From NCBI GenBank assembly GCA_964016985.1, contig OZ024837.1:37330591-37394590 (forward strand): 64,000 bases of DNA, given 5' to 3'. Position numbers and translations under genes: made by a program. This stretch comes from Anodontia alba (Eukaryota > Mollusca > Bivalvia > Lucinida > Lucinidae). Below are positions 29,907-41,794 of this stretch, piece by piece; positions within the stretch are counted from its first letter, which is position 1, and each line of letters starts with the position of its first letter. The notes under the pieces are model-generated. The model was not told where the DNA came from. It saw only the letters and a program-made list of their open reading frames with translations, and ran no database searches.

Positions 29907-30100
29907 GCATAGGCCTAGATAAGAGTGGGTATCAGGTTAATATTTTTCTTATTTCTCCACAAAAGCATATGTTGTTGGTACTCATTAGAAGCGCCTCGGC
30001 GAGGCGCTTCTAATGAATACCACAACATATGTTTCCGTCGAGAAATAAGAAAAATATCAATACTTTTGAATTGAAAAAAGCGCCTTTACTAGAGCTATGG
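29907..30100. mobile_element. Palindromic MITE, family B, copy 5
   Basis: Outer ends cataggcctagataagag / actagagctatg. Arms aatatttttcttatttctcc / gagaaataagaaaaatatca. Perfect tip gaagcgcctcggcgaggcgc ttc. Confidence 0.85.
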
Positions 30101-30269
30101 GGCCCGGCCCTCGGGATGGCTGTGCTTCGAGGTTATATTTTTCGATTGGCGCATACGTCTGAAAGTACATTTTCAGATGTTACAGTACATCGATGCATAA
30201 CCGGTCATCAGGGTATTTTTTTGATAACAACAGTACACTGCCATGTATTTTCTGGGATGAAGAAAACAT

Positions 30270-30470
30270 GGAATTGATACATTTTCAAGGAAGACAACTG
30301 TATCAAAGCTATATTGCTCCTTTCTGAAACGTGATCTAATCTAAAAGAAAATAATTTGCTCCCCGTGTGAGCTAATGCTTTCATTTTAGAGTAAACCTCT
30401 TTTCTGAAGGTGCTTTTTATACCGGAAAGCGAAGAGGAAGTCACAAAAGTTGTACCCTTTGTCAAAAATG
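30270..30470. mobile_element. Family I palindromic element, copy 3
   Basis: tgatctaatctaaaagaaaa taatttgctccccgtgtgag and tttcattttagagtaaacct cttttctgaagg; right flank gaagtcacaaaagttgtacc as in other copies. Confidence 0.6.
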
Positions 30471-30479
30471 GCTGCATGA

Positions 30480-33400
30480 GCTTGTCATTCGCTGTTTGCA
30501 AAACCACTAAGCCTTCCTTTTGGACGTCTGGCGCGGATCGTGATCTTTGCCATTCGCTGTTCGCAAATACGCTAAGCCCTCCTTTTTCACTTTGGCGCGG
30601 ATCACGATCTCGACATTCAGTGTCTGCAAAACCACTAAGACATCTTATTGGCTTGGCGCATATTTTGATCTAACCCTTCGCTGTTCGCATATAAACTGAG
30701 CCATCCTCATGGCCTGGCGCGGATCTCACCTTTCGCAGTTCGCATATATGCTAAATCATCCTCATGGTCTTGCGCGGATCTTGATCTTACCCTTCACTGT
30801 TCGCATATAAGCTGAGACGTCCTCATGGCCTGGCGTGGATCTTAATCTTACCTTTCTCTGTTCGCATATAAGCCGAGCCATCCTCATGGCCTGGCGCGGA
30901 GCTTGATCTTACCTTTCGCTGTTCGCATATAATCTGAGCCATCCTCATGGCCTGGCGCGGAGCTTGATCTTACCTTTCGCTGTTCGCATATAATCGGAGC
31001 CATCCTCATGGCCTGGCGCGGAGCTTGATCTTACCTTGATCTTACCTTTCGCTGTTCGCATATAATCTGAGCCATCCTCATGGCCTGGCGCGGAGCTTGA
31101 TCTTACCTTTCGCTGTTCGCATATAATCTGAGCCATCCTCATGGCCTGGCGCGGATTTTATTCTTACCCTTCGCTGTTCGCATATGGGCTGAGCCATTCT
31201 AATGGCCTTGATTCTTACCCTTCGCTGTTCGCATATGTCCTGAGCCATCCTAATGGCCTGGAGCGAATCTTGATCTTACCTTTCGTTGTTCGCATATAAG
31301 CTGAGCCATCCTCATTGCCTGGCACGGAGCTTGATCTTACCTTTCGCTGTTCGCATATAATCTGAGCCATCCTCATGGCCTGGCGCGGATTTTATTCTTA
31401 CCCTTCGCTGTTCGCATATGGGCTGAGCCATTCTAATGGCCTGGAGCGGATCTTGATTCTTACCCTTCGCTGTTCGCATATAACCTGAGCCATCCTTATG
31501 GCCTGGAGCGAATCTTGATCTTACCTTTCGTTGTTCGCATATAAGCTGAGCCATCCTCATTGCCTGGCGCGGATCCTGATCTTACCCTTCACTGTTCGCA
31601 TATAAGCTGAGCCATCCTCATTGCCTGGCGCGGATCTTAATCTTACCCTTCGCTGTTCGCATATAGGCTGAGCCATCCTCATTGCCTGGCGCGGATCCTG
31701 ATCTTACCCTTCACTGTTCGCATATAAGCTGAGCCATCCTCATTGCCTGGCGCGGATCCTGATCTTACCCTTCACTGTTCGCATATAAGCTGAGCCATCC
31801 TCATTGCCTGGCGCGGATCTTGATCTTACCTTTCGCTGTTCGCATATAGGCTGAGCCATCCTAATGGCCTGGAGTGGATCTTGATCTTACCCTTCGCTGT
31901 TCGCATACAAGCTGAGCCATCCTCATGGCCTGGCGCGGATCCTGATCTTACCCTTCATTATTCGCATATAAGCTGAGCCATCCTCATGGTCTGGAGTGGA
32001 TCTTGATCTGACCCTTCGCTGTTCGCATATAAGCTGAGCCATCCTCATGGTCTGGAGTGGATCTTGATCTTACCCTTCACTGTTCGCATATAAGCTGAGC
32101 CATCCTCATGGTCTGGCGCGGATTTTACTTACCCTTCGCTGTTCGCATATAAGCTGAGCCATCCTCATGGTCTGGAGTGGATCTTGATCTTACACTTCAC
32201 TGTTCGCATATAAGCTGAGCCATCCTCATGGCCTGGAGCGGATCTTGATCTTACCCTTCGCTGTTCGCATATAAGCTGAGCCATCCTCATGGTCTGGAGT
32301 GGATCTTGATCTTACCCTTCGCTGTTCGCATATAAGCTGAGCCATCCTCATGGGCTGGAGTGAATCTTGATCTTACCCTTCGTTGTTCGCATATAAGCTG
32401 AGCCATCCTCATGGTCTGGAGTGGATCTTGATCGTACCCTTCACTGTTCGCATATAAGCTGAGCCATCCTTATGGCCTGGCGCGGATCCTGATCTTACCC
32501 TTCACTGTTCGCATATAAGCTGAGCCATCCTCATGGTCTGGAGTGGATCTTGATCCTACCCTTCGCTGTTCGCATATAGGCTGAGCCATCCTCATGGCCT
32601 TGCGCGGATCTTGATCTTACCTTTCGCTGTTCGCATATAGGCTGAGCCATCCTAATGGCCTGGAGTGGATCTTGATCTTACCCTTCGCTGTTCGCATACA
32701 AGCTGAGCCATCCTCATGGCCTGGCGCGGTGCTTGATCTTACCTTTCGCTGTTCGCATATAAGCTGAGCCATCCTAATGGCCTGGAGTGGATCTTGATCT
32801 TACCCTTCGCTGTTCGCATATAAGCTGAGCAATCTGAATGGCCTGGAGCGGATCTTGATCTTACCTTTCGCTGTTCGCATATAAGTTGAGCCATCCTAAT
32901 GGCCTGGAGTGGATCTTGATCTTACCTTTCGCTGTTCGCATATAAGCTGAGCCATCCTAATGGCCTGGAGCGGATCTTGATCTTACCTTTCGCTGTTCGC
33001 ATATAAGCTGAGCCATCCTAATGGCCTGGAGTGGATCTTGATCTTACCCTTCGCTGTTCGCATATAAGCTGAGCAATCTGAATGGCCTGGAGCGGATCTT
33101 GATCTTACCCTTTGCTGTTCGCAGATATACTAATCCCTCCTTTTCGCCTTGTGTGGATCATGATCTGACCATTAGCTGTTCGCAGATACACTTAGCCTTC
33201 CATTTAGCCTGGAACGGATCATGATCTTATCCTTTGCTGTTCGCATATGCACTAAGCCTTCCGTTTGGCCTGGCGCGGATCATGATCTTACCCTTTGCTG
33301 TTCGCAGATACACTAAGCCCTCCATTTGGCCTGGCGCGGATCATGATCTTACCTTTTGCTGTTCGCAGATACACTAAGCCCTACATTTGGCCTGGCGCGG

Positions 33401-36400
33401 ATCATGATCTTACCCTTTACTGTTCGCAGATACACTAAGCCCTCCATTTGGCCTGGCGTGGATCATGTTCTTACCCTTTGCTGTTCGCAGATACACTAAG
33501 CCCTCCATTTGGCCTGGCGCGGATCATGATCTTACCTTTTGCTGTTTGCAGATACACTAAGCCCTACATTTGTCCTGGCGCGGATCAGGATCTTACCCTT
33601 TGCTGTTCATAGATAAACTAAGCCCTCCATTTGGCCTGGCGCGGATCATGATCTTACCCTTTGCTGTTCGCAGATACACTGCCCTCCGTTTGGCCTGGCG
33701 CGGATCATGCTCTTATCCTTTGCTGTTCGCATATACACTAAGCCTTCCGTTTGGCCTGGCGCGGATCATGATCTTACCATTTGCTGTTCACAGATACACT
33801 AAACCGTCAGTTTGGTCTGGCGCGTTATATGCTTTTACCCTTTGCTGTTCGCAGATACACTTAGCCGTCCGTTTGGCATGGCGCGGATCATGATCTTACC
33901 CTTTGCTGTTCGCAGATACACTAAGCCCTCCATTTGGCCTGGCGCCGATCATGATCTTTCCCTTTGCTGCCTGCAGATACACTAAGCCCTCCATTTGGCA
34001 TGGCGCGGATCATAATCTTACCACCCTCCATTTGGCATGGCGCGAATCATGATCTTACCCTTTGCTGTTCACAGATACACAAAGCCCTCCTTTGGCCTGG
34101 CGCGGATCATGATCTTACCCTTTGCTGTTCGCAGATTTACTAAGCCCTCCATTTGGTCTGGTGCGGATCATGATCTTACCCTTTGGTGTTCGCAGATACA
34201 CTAAACCGTCCGTTTGGCCTAGCGCGTAATATGCTCTTACCCTTTGCTGTTCGAAGATACACTAAGCCGCCCGTTTGGCATGGCGCTGATCATGATCTTA
34301 CCCTTTGCTGTTCGCAGGTACACTAAGCCGTCCGTTTGGCATGGCGCAGATCATGATCTTACCCTTTGCTGTTCGCAGATACACTAAGCCCTCCATTTGG
34401 CCTGGCGCCGATCATGATCTTACCCTTTGCTGTTCGCAGATACACTAAGCCGTCCGTTTGGCATGGCGCTGATCATGATCTTACCCTTTGCTGTTCGCAG
34501 GTACACTAAGCCGTCCGTTTGGCATGGTGCGGATCATGATCTTACCCTTTGCTGTTCGCAGATACACTAAGCCCTCCATTTGGCATGGCGCGGATCATGA
34601 TCTTACCCTTTGCTGTTCGCAGATACACTAAGCCCTCCATTTGGCATGGTGCGGATCATGATCTTACCCTTTGCTGTTCGCAGATACACTTAGCCCTCCA
34701 TTTGGCATGGCGCGGATCATGATCTTACCCTTTGTTGTTCACAGATTCACTACGCCGTCCGTTTTACCTGGCGCGGATCATGATTTTACCCTTTGCTGTT
34801 CGCAGATACACTAAGCCGTCCGTTTGGCCTGGCGCGGATCATGCCTTTAGCCTTTGCTGTTCGCATATATACTAAGCCCTCCATTTGGCCTGGCGCGGAT
34901 CATGATTTTACCCTTTGCTGTTCGCAGATACACTAAGCCGTCCGTTTGGCCTGGCGCGGATCATGCCTTTACTTTTTGCTGTTCGCAGATATACTAAGCC
35001 TTCCATTTGGCCTGACGCCGATCATGATCTTACCCTTTGCTGTCTGCAGGTACACTAAGCCCTCCATTTGGCCTGGCGCCGATCATGATCTTACCCTTTG
35101 CTGTTCGCAGATACACTAAGCCGTCCGTTTGGCCTGGCGCGGATCATGCCCTTACCCTTTGCTGTTCGCAGATATACTAAGCCTTCCATTTGGCCTGACG
35201 CCGATCATGATCTTACCCTTTGCAGTTCGCAGATATACTAAGCCCTCCCTTTGGCCTGGTGCGGATCATGATCTTATCCTTTGCTGTTCGCAGATACACT
35301 AAGCCGTCCGTTTTACCTGGCGCGGATCATACCTTTTGCTGTTCGCAGATACACTAAGCCCTCCGTTTGGCCTGGCGCGGATCATGATCTTACCCTTTCT
35401 GTTCGCAGATACACTAAGCCGTCCGTTTGGCCTGGCGCGGATCATGATCTTACCCTTTGCTGTTCGCAGATACACTAAGCCCTCCGTTTGTCATGGCGCG
35501 GATCATGCTCTTACCATTTGCTGTTCGGAGATTTATAAGCCCTCCGTTTGTCCTGGCGCGGATCATGCTCTTACCATTTGCTGTTCGCAAATACACTAAG
35601 CCCTCCATTTGGCCTAGCGCAGATCATGATCTTACCCTTAGCTGTTCGCAGATACACTACCCCGTCCGTTTGGCCTAGCGCAGATCATGATCTTACCCTT
35701 AGCTGTTCGCAGATACACTAAGCCGTCCATTTGGCCTAGCGCAGATCATGATCTTACCCTTTGCTGTTCGCAGATACACTAAGTGCTCCATTTGGCCTCA
35801 CGCGGATCATGATATTACCCTTTGCTGTTCGCAGATACACTAAGCCCTCCATTTTGCCTGGCGCGGATCATGATCTTACCATTTGCTGTTCGCAGATACA
35901 CTAAGCCCTCCATTTGGCCTGGCGCGGATCATGATCTCACCCTTTGCTGTTCGCAGATACACAACCCCGTCCGTTTGGCCTAGCGCGGATCATGATCTTA
36001 CCCTTTACTGTTCGCAGATACACTAAGCCGTCCGTTTGGCCTAGCGCGGATCATGATCTTACCCTTTACTGTTCGCAGATACACTAAGCCGTCCGTTTGG
36101 CCTAGCGCGGATCATGATCTTACCCTTTACTGTTCGCAGATACACTAAGCCGTCCGTTTGGCATGGCGCGGATCATGATCTCACCCTTTGCTGTTCGCAG
36201 ATACACTACCCCGTCCGTTTGGCCTAGCGCGGATCATGATCTTACCCTTTTAGTGTTCGCAGATACACTAAGCCGTCCGTTTGGCCTAGCGCGGATCATG
36301 ATCTCACCCTTTGCTGTTCGCAGATACACTAAGCCGTCCGTTTGTCCTGGCGCGGATTATGATCTTACCCTTAGCTGTTCGCAGATACACTAAGCCCTCC

Positions 36401-37560
36401 ATTTGGCCTGGCGTGGATCATGATCTTGCCCTTTACTGTTCGCAGATACACTAAGCCCTCCATTTTGCCTGGCACGGATCATGATCTTACCATTTACTGT
36501 TTGCAGATACACCAAGCCCGTCATTTGGCCTGGCGCGGATCATGATCTTACCATTTGCTGTTCGCAGATACACTAAGCCCTGCATTTGGCCTGGCACGGA
36601 TCATGAACGTAACACTTGCTGTTCGCAGATACGCTGCCCAGTAAACGTGTGGTTAGGTAAACTGACCGCGCTCGACATGACCCCATTGGGTTGACTGGGC
36701 CGTAGAACCTCAACACAAACAAACGCTGCGCTCCTTTTGGCCTGGTACTGATAGTGAGCTTACCCTTCACTGTTCGCAAGTAGGTTTAGCTTTCTTCATA
36801 GTCTGCCGCGGATCGTGATCTTACCCTTCAAAATTCGCAAATACGCTAACCCTCCTAATGGCTTAGTTGTTTGAAAAGCGCGGGACCTCCTGTTGGCTTT
36901 GGCGCGGATCATGATCTTGGTCTTCAATATTTGCAAATAAACTAAACCATCCTTTTGGCTTGGGGCGTAACTTGATCTTACCCTTTCGCTGTTTGCAAAT
37001 ACACTTAGCCCTCTTCATCGCCTGGCGCGGATTATAATCTTGCCCTTCGCTGTTCGCAAATACGCTTAGCTCTCTTCATCGCCTGGCGCGGATTATGATC
37101 TTGCCCTTCGCTGTTCGCAAATACGCTTAGCCCTCTTCATCGCCTGGCGCGGATTATGATCTTGCCATTCGCTGTTCGCAAATACGCTTAGCCCTCTTCA
37201 TCGCCTGGCGCGGATTATGATCTTGCCCTTCGCTGTTCGCAAATACGCTTAGCCCTCTTCATCGCCTGGCGCGGATTATGATCTTGCCATTCGCTGTTCG
37301 CAAATATGCTTATCCCTCCTCATTGCTTGGCGCGGATCATGCTCTTATCATTCGAAGTTCGCAAATACGATAAACGTGTAGCACGTCGCTGTTCGCAAAC
37401 ACTTTGAGCCCTCTTTTTGGTCTGGTGCGTATCGTGATCTTACCGCTTCTCTTTTCACAAATACGTTTAGCTCTCCTCGTGGCCTGACGCGGATCACGAT
37501 TTTGTCTTTCACGTTCACAAATACGCTAAGCTCTCCTTTTTGGCTTGGTGCGGATCATGT
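30480..37560 (+). repeat. 61-bp satellite array, about 7.1 kb, roughly 115 units
   Basis: The unit reads ctgagccatcctcatggcct, ggcgcggatcttgatcttac, ccttcgctgttcgcatataa g (61 bp). Four blocks differ: 30480-30680 (aaatacgctaagccctcc type), 30680-33120 (ataagctgagccatcctcat type), 33120-36620 (agatacactaagccctccat type), 36730-37560 (aaatacgcttagccctcttc type). The edges are most diverged and both edges resemble each other; the centre is most uniform. 61 is not a multiple of 3, so the long open frames seen here are not conserved protein repeats. Confidence 0.97.
36637..36722 (+). mobile_element. 5'-truncated SINE inserted in the satellite
   Basis: cccagtaaacgtgtggttag gtaaactgaccgcgctcgac through gttgactgggccgtagaacc to aacacaaacaaa is the 3' end of the SINE at 15071. 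It is flanked by a 6-bp direct repeat acgctg (36631-36636 and 36723-36728), a target-site duplication. Confidence 0.85.
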
Positions 37561-37564
37561 GAGG

Positions 37565-37836
37565 AGAGGTCATTAAGGCAATGTTTGTCTGTAACTTGTA
37601 AATTATTTGAAGGAAAAAAAAAATAACATAATTGACACACGGTGACAGTAATTGATTAGCATATTTATGCTTTTCGTTTTCACCTAATGTTTTGCTGTGT
37701 TTTACATCACAGTGTTGAGTATCTGCAGTCAGCTGTTGACGATGGAAGGATATCTTTCAATGTATTTATTTAGCACACAGGCAGGTATTTTTCCTATTTT
37801 TGTTTATTTTTTTTATACAAGCAACAACCTACTCTG
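37565..37836. other. Unique AT-rich flank of the satellite
   Basis: No repeat or convincing exon. Short open frames here lack signal-peptide or domain features. Confidence 0.4.
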
Positions 37837-38374
37837 CTTTCGACATATTTCAGAAATTCGTTTTTTGCATAGCGTCAGTAGAAGTATATTAGCAAAGTTG
37901 CGTCAAGATTCAATACAAAACCATTGTCATAACCACCCATGTACAAAAAGTTTTATTCTGTCCAGTGCTTTAAAAGATCGAAAATTTCCAATAGTAAACA
38001 GGGCTGCATCATAAAGGCAAATAGAAAGGGTAGGTAGTTTAGATGCAGGTTTTCAACAAATACCACTTGTTCAAAATTTCTGAAATTTTCACAATAGTGT
38101 TATGGAACATCAATAATCTAAAATCAGTGAAGAAAAGCAAAAATATTTTATAATAATTGTTTTCCAAAAATCCTGTTTACTACAGAAATTGCACAGGTCA
38201 GTAGCATTTTTGGTCATAAAATTATTGTTACGGTGAATATATGAAACGAAGCACAGGAAGAGAAACGACAAATGGTTCCTGATAAGATATTTTATCAATC
38301 ACAAATCAGTTTTCCCATTTAAAATAAAACGCCAAACGGAAAAAAAAGTCTTTCCGTCGAAAGGATGTCGAAAG
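37837..38374. mobile_element. Family J non-autonomous element, copy 2
   Basis: Left end ctttcgacatatttcagaaa ttcgttttttgc; right end gtctttccgtcgaaaggatg tcgaaag. Internal aataccacttgttcaaaatt tctgaaattttcacaat matches copies at 47752 and 55622. No transposase. Confidence 0.75.
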
Positions 38375-38601
38375 CACAGTACGCCATCAACCTGGTGATA
38401 TCTAAATAGCCGCGACCATGCTTTTGTCATAAATACGAACAAAGTGTAACATTTGTTCGGATTTATAACAAAAACACGATAAGAATAATGCAGAGAAAAA
38501 TCACCGAGTGCACATAACATGTCTATTTTAGTATAGCCTTTCACCAAAAATGCGAACTTCATACATATTCTAGTTATTGTATGGACTTCGACCAGTCATG
38601 C

Positions 38602-38826
38602 TTAACCCTTTTACATCGAGTGGACTCTTCTACCACAACTCTTTAGACCGGTCTATTTACAATAGCAGGGTGCCTGGTTAGTTTTTATTATCATGTTTTA
38701 TAGAAATTTCTGTATTAAGTGCAAACAGTATAGACCCTGATCAGACGCCAATTCTGCGGCGTCTGCTCTGGGTCTGCACTGTTTGCCAATTACACTTTTG
38801 GGGATCTCCAGACTAAAATGTGTTAT
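38602..38826. mobile_element. TTAA MITE, family F, copy 4
   Basis: TTAA-CCCTTTTACATCGAGTGGA; right end gatctccagactaaaatg. Hairpin agtatagaccctgatcagac gccaattctgcggcgtctg. Same arm type as 40876-41098. Confidence 0.7.
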
Positions 38827-38829
38827 TAG

Positions 38830-39080
38830 TGCTAGTGAATGTCAACATTGATGGTCGAAGTGTCTGACTATCCATTATGCTTCAGAAGTCCGATTTTTTC
38901 GAAAGACAGACAGTCCATATGTCAGTGAATTTGGTGCAGTAAGTGAATATTCTGAATTTCATAAAACCCTAGTTTGTTCAGCAAGATTCCGTAAAACTAG
39001 TTACTGACGAAGATAGGTGTCTTCATCATCGTTATGACGTAGGGTGTTAGGGGTGGAATAGGTATATATTTATCCTATTT
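38830..39080. other. Nothing recognised
   Basis: No gene or inverted repeat seen. Confidence 0.45.
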
Positions 39081-39082
39081 AG

Positions 39083-39294
39083 GCTGAATAAACCATGCCT
39101 CACTATATATTGGAAGAGTCCAATTTCAAGTTTAGGTACGTCAGGCTGTGTATTAGATATTCTTGGAGACAAATGGCTAAACTGTTTGCAGACAGTGGAG
39201 GCCCATGATCAGACCTCGCATTCTGCAGCGTCTGATCTGGGTTTGCTCTGTTTGCCAATTACCCTTTCCGGGGTTTCCAGACTAAATGAATTAA
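39083..39294. mobile_element. TTAA-type MITE, family F, copy 5 (ends decayed)
   Basis: Follows the copy at 14749: cactatatattggaagagtc caatttcaagtttagg, then attcttggagacaaatggct aaactg and hairpin cattctgcagcgtctg. Terminal CCC/TTAA are degraded (aatgaattaag). Confidence 0.65.
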
Positions 39295-39418
39295 GAAATG
39301 TTCGCGAATATTAAAAAAAATCGCGGCTATGAACAACAGTTTTATCGCGATTTTTTCGCATAATAATTTAATAAACAAGATCTCGGCTTTTAGCTAGAGG
39401 GGTTCGCTTTAAACCTAT

Positions 39419-39783
39419 TGCACCACTCATTTGAATCCACTGTCCCCACTGGGGAAGCTGTGGGATGGCCGGGCTAATGTATGGGGCTATGACCTTAAGA
39501 ATTCCCCCGCAGTGCTGGGAAAGTACCGGGGTTTCGATATCGTGCGCCAAAAAAAAAAAAAAAAAAAAAAAAAAAAGCGGAGACTACTATTCAATAAGGT
39601 TTTATATTTACCCAATTTTCAATTTTCATTGTCCCCAGGGATTGGGTGGGGAAATAGAGCTGGGCTTTTACTATCCAGTCGTCCCCGCAGTAAGGTTTAT
39701 TTAGCACGGATGTGATGGAGGGAAACTCATTGTCCCCGCTATTCACCCACGGGTGTGGGCAGTGGATACAAATGACTGGTGCA
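39419..39783. mobile_element. Element with 24-bp terminal inverted repeats
   Basis: Left tgcaccactcatttgaatcc actg and right the inverse cagtggatacaaatgactgg tgca (two mismatches). The inner region has gtccccactggggaagctgt and a poly(A) run at 39548-39575. About 365 bp, no ORF. Confidence 0.7.
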
Positions 39784-39898
39784 TATTTATGTCTAATGTT
39801 CCACAAATGGACTTTTGCAAATAGTGTAGGCCCTGATCAGACCCGCACAATCAGGCTCTACACTGTTTACAATTTCATTGATAAGCGATTCCACTTAT

Positions 39899-40143
39899 GG
39901 GCCAAGTTGTTCAAAGCATCGTTAGCTTAACGAGCTCGTTAAGGGTCATTTCGTTAACTGTTTTAGTGGATTCAATATACAATATTCTGATATTTTTTGC
40001 TGAAAAAATGTGAGTAGCTTTTGCACTGCAAAAGCTACTCACATTTATTCAGCAAAAAACTTCAGCATATTTGCGTATCACTTGATGTAAATTTTAACGA
40101 ATCGTTAACTAACGATGTCGTTAGCTTTGAACAACTGGGCCCT
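39899..40143. mobile_element. Palindromic MITE, family A, copy 3
   Basis: gggccaagttgttcaaagca and ctttgaacaactgggccct. Perfect tip gtgagtagcttttgcactgc aaaagctactcac. Followed by a CAA/poly(A) tract at 40180-40231. Confidence 0.85.
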
Positions 40144-40471
40144 GGATTATAAACGTGCTTAAAAAGATGTTTCAAAATCCTGAAAAAAACAACAACAACA
40201 ACAAAAAAAAAAAAAAAAAAACAAACAAACAAGTAATTTGATCGAGCTTTTTTTTCATGGATACGAAACATTTTTTTCTCAAGAAAGGGGGTTCGACCGA
40301 ACGCCCGCCGCTAATAGAGAATTAAAGCTCATATGCAGTCGTAGCTTTCGCATGATGACGCGAAAAATTAGTATTCGGACAGACATGCCTGAACAAACGG
40401 TGCAGAGCCAGGTCAGTCACCGCAGTAAGTCGGACAATGTTTGCCACTCATCCAACACTTTAATTCCTTAT

Positions 40472-40550
40472 CATCACTTCACTTCACTTCACTTAACTGC
40501 ACTGCACTGCACTGCATTGCACTGCACTGCACTGCACTGCACTACAATAC
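40472..40550. repeat. (CACTT)n / (CACTG)n microsatellite
   Basis: Four cacttcact units then about ten actgc units. The LHCTALHCTA open frame comes from this. Confidence 0.92.
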
Positions 40551-40559
40551 ACAACATTC

Positions 40560-40875
40560 CCATAACCCTGTCGGTCTTTAGGGCACCATTGATAACGCTG
40601 AGATTGTTTCTCTCCATTTTAATCAGTCTTCAACTGCTCTTTGCGAGTTCGCGTAGCTATATAAATCGGTCCAGTCTTTGATCTTTTTATCTGCCTGCCC
40701 CTTCTTCTAGCCCATTCAAACAGTGCCTTGCAGAATCGTTTCCCCATGACAGAGGAACGTGAGAAGCGACCGTACCATATGAGTTTTCGTTTCTTGACCA
40801 TGGTGAGGAGATCATCATGGAAACCAATGACATCTCGGAATTGCTCCTTAATCCCTATCATACTGGTCCTAAAAT
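40560..40875 (-). pseudogene. Degenerate non-LTR retrotransposon reverse-transcriptase tail
   Basis: The minus strand reads HDDLLTMVKKRKLIWYGRFS, then RSSVMGKRFCKALFEWARRR GRQIKRSKTG. This is the C-terminal signature of RTE/CR1-like LINE polymerases (KRRKLxWxGH..., GxRRRGRQxKRW). Further 3' the frame breaks, with related pieces such as SQRAVED in other frames. Only the tail survives; palm and endonuclease are absent. A (TGCAG)n run lies just beyond its 3' side, and a family F MITE abuts its 5' side. Confidence 0.72.
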
Positions 40876-41098
40876 TTAACCCATTTACGTCGGGTGGACT
40901 CTTCTGCCACAACTCTTTGGACTAGTCTATTTCCATTAGCAGGATATCTGGTTAGTTTTTATTATTCCTATGTTTATAGAAATTCGTGTGGTTAATGTAA
41001 ACAGTGTAGACCCTGATTAGACGCCGCATATTGCGGCGTCTGATCTGGATCTGCACTGTTTGAAAATTACGTTTTTGGCGATCTCCAGACTAAAATGG
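40876..41098. mobile_element. TTAA-type MITE, family F, copy 6
   Basis: TTAA-CCCATTTACGTCGGGTGG; right end gatctccagactaaaatggg. Perfect tip gacgccgcatattgcggcgtc. It interrupts or borders the RT fragment. Confidence 0.75.
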
Positions 41099-41104
41099 GG
41101 CAAC

Positions 41105-41285
41105 AAACAATTTTACTACACTGCAACTTACCTACAACAACAACTCTTAGGAACTCTCAAAACTGACTGTTGTAGGGAGGTGGTGTTGTACGGAGTTTAA
41201 ATATATAATATCTTAGGAATCAGAAAATGGCTGTTATAGAAGGTAAGTGCTTTTGCTAGGTGACGGTTTATGGAGGATCCACTGT
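41105..41285. repeat. Pogo-like MITE relic
   Basis: ctgttgtagggaggtggtgt tgtacgg and gtgacggtttatggaggatc cactgta resemble arms of TA-CAGT elements. Ends are not clear on the left. Confidence 0.35.
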
Positions 41286-41294
41286 ACTTTTTGA

Positions 41295-41440
41295 TGTGTC
41301 TAGAAACTGCTGATTGGATGGCAAACAGTGTAGACCCTGATCAGACGCCGTGCTCTGCGGCGTCTGTTCCGGGTCTACACTGTTTGCTTAGGCCTGTCCG
41401 ATCAACTTCTTAGGGTATTATATACGGCATTTTACCCTGA
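41295..41440. mobile_element. Family F-type MITE with TGATGTGTCT arm
   Basis: tttgatgtgtctagaaactg ctg, hairpin tggcaaacagtgtagaccct gatcagacgccg..cggcgtctgttccgggtc, right arm gcctgtccgatcaacttctt agggtatt. Confidence 0.75.
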
Positions 41441-41608
41441 CCGATCAACTTTTTAGGGTATTATATACGGTATTTTACCCTGTCCGATCAACTTCTTAGG
41501 GTATTATATACGGTATTTCACCCTGTCCGATCAACTTCTTAGGGTATTATATACGGTATTTCACCCTGTCCGATCAACTTCTTAGGGTATTATATACGGT
41601 ATTTTACT
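41394..41608 (+). repeat. 43-bp minisatellite, 5 units, grown from a MITE end
   Basis: The unit cctgtccgatcaacttctta gggtattatatacggtattt cac recurs five times. The first unit is the right arm of the adjacent MITE. The array stops 9 bp before the acceptor of the first cysteine-rich exon. Confidence 0.92.
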
Positions 41609-41617
41609 CCTTTTTAG

Positions 41618-41794
41618 CGTATATACACGGACGAACCATCAGCTCACCGTGTCCGACCGGTATTGTCAAGAACCAGCAAGGGAAGATTGAAATTTGCGGC
41701 AGATACGGTGGTACATACGGCGAGGCCTTGTGTCCAGGAGATAGCGTTTGTCACAAAGAAAATGGAAATACACATGGCATATGTTGCAAAAAGT
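41618..41794 (+). CDS. Cysteine-rich module 1 exon
   Basis: Acceptor ctcctttttag, donor gtaagt, 59 codons, phase 1-1. Reads SPCPTGIVKNQQGKIEICGR, then YGGTYGEALCPGDSVCHKEN, GNTHGICCKK. The most diverged of the three modules. Confidence 0.75.

Noticed and set aside
30945..36779. Long open frames with repeating FADTLSPPFGLARIM-like peptides on both strands
   Set aside because: They arise from a 61-bp satellite; the frame shifts every unit and both strands are open, so no protein is selected.
30480..37560. CRISPR-like array
   Set aside because: Units are contiguous 61-bp repeats without unique spacers, in an intron-bearing eukaryotic genome.
37687..37790. Possible first exon (start codon then phase 1 gtattt) for the cysteine-rich gene
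   Set aside because: No convincing signal peptide; the donor is weak and nothing links it to 41618.
40238..40681. 147-codon plus-strand frame
   Set aside because: Composed of a CACTG microsatellite and the antisense of a reverse-transcriptase fragment.
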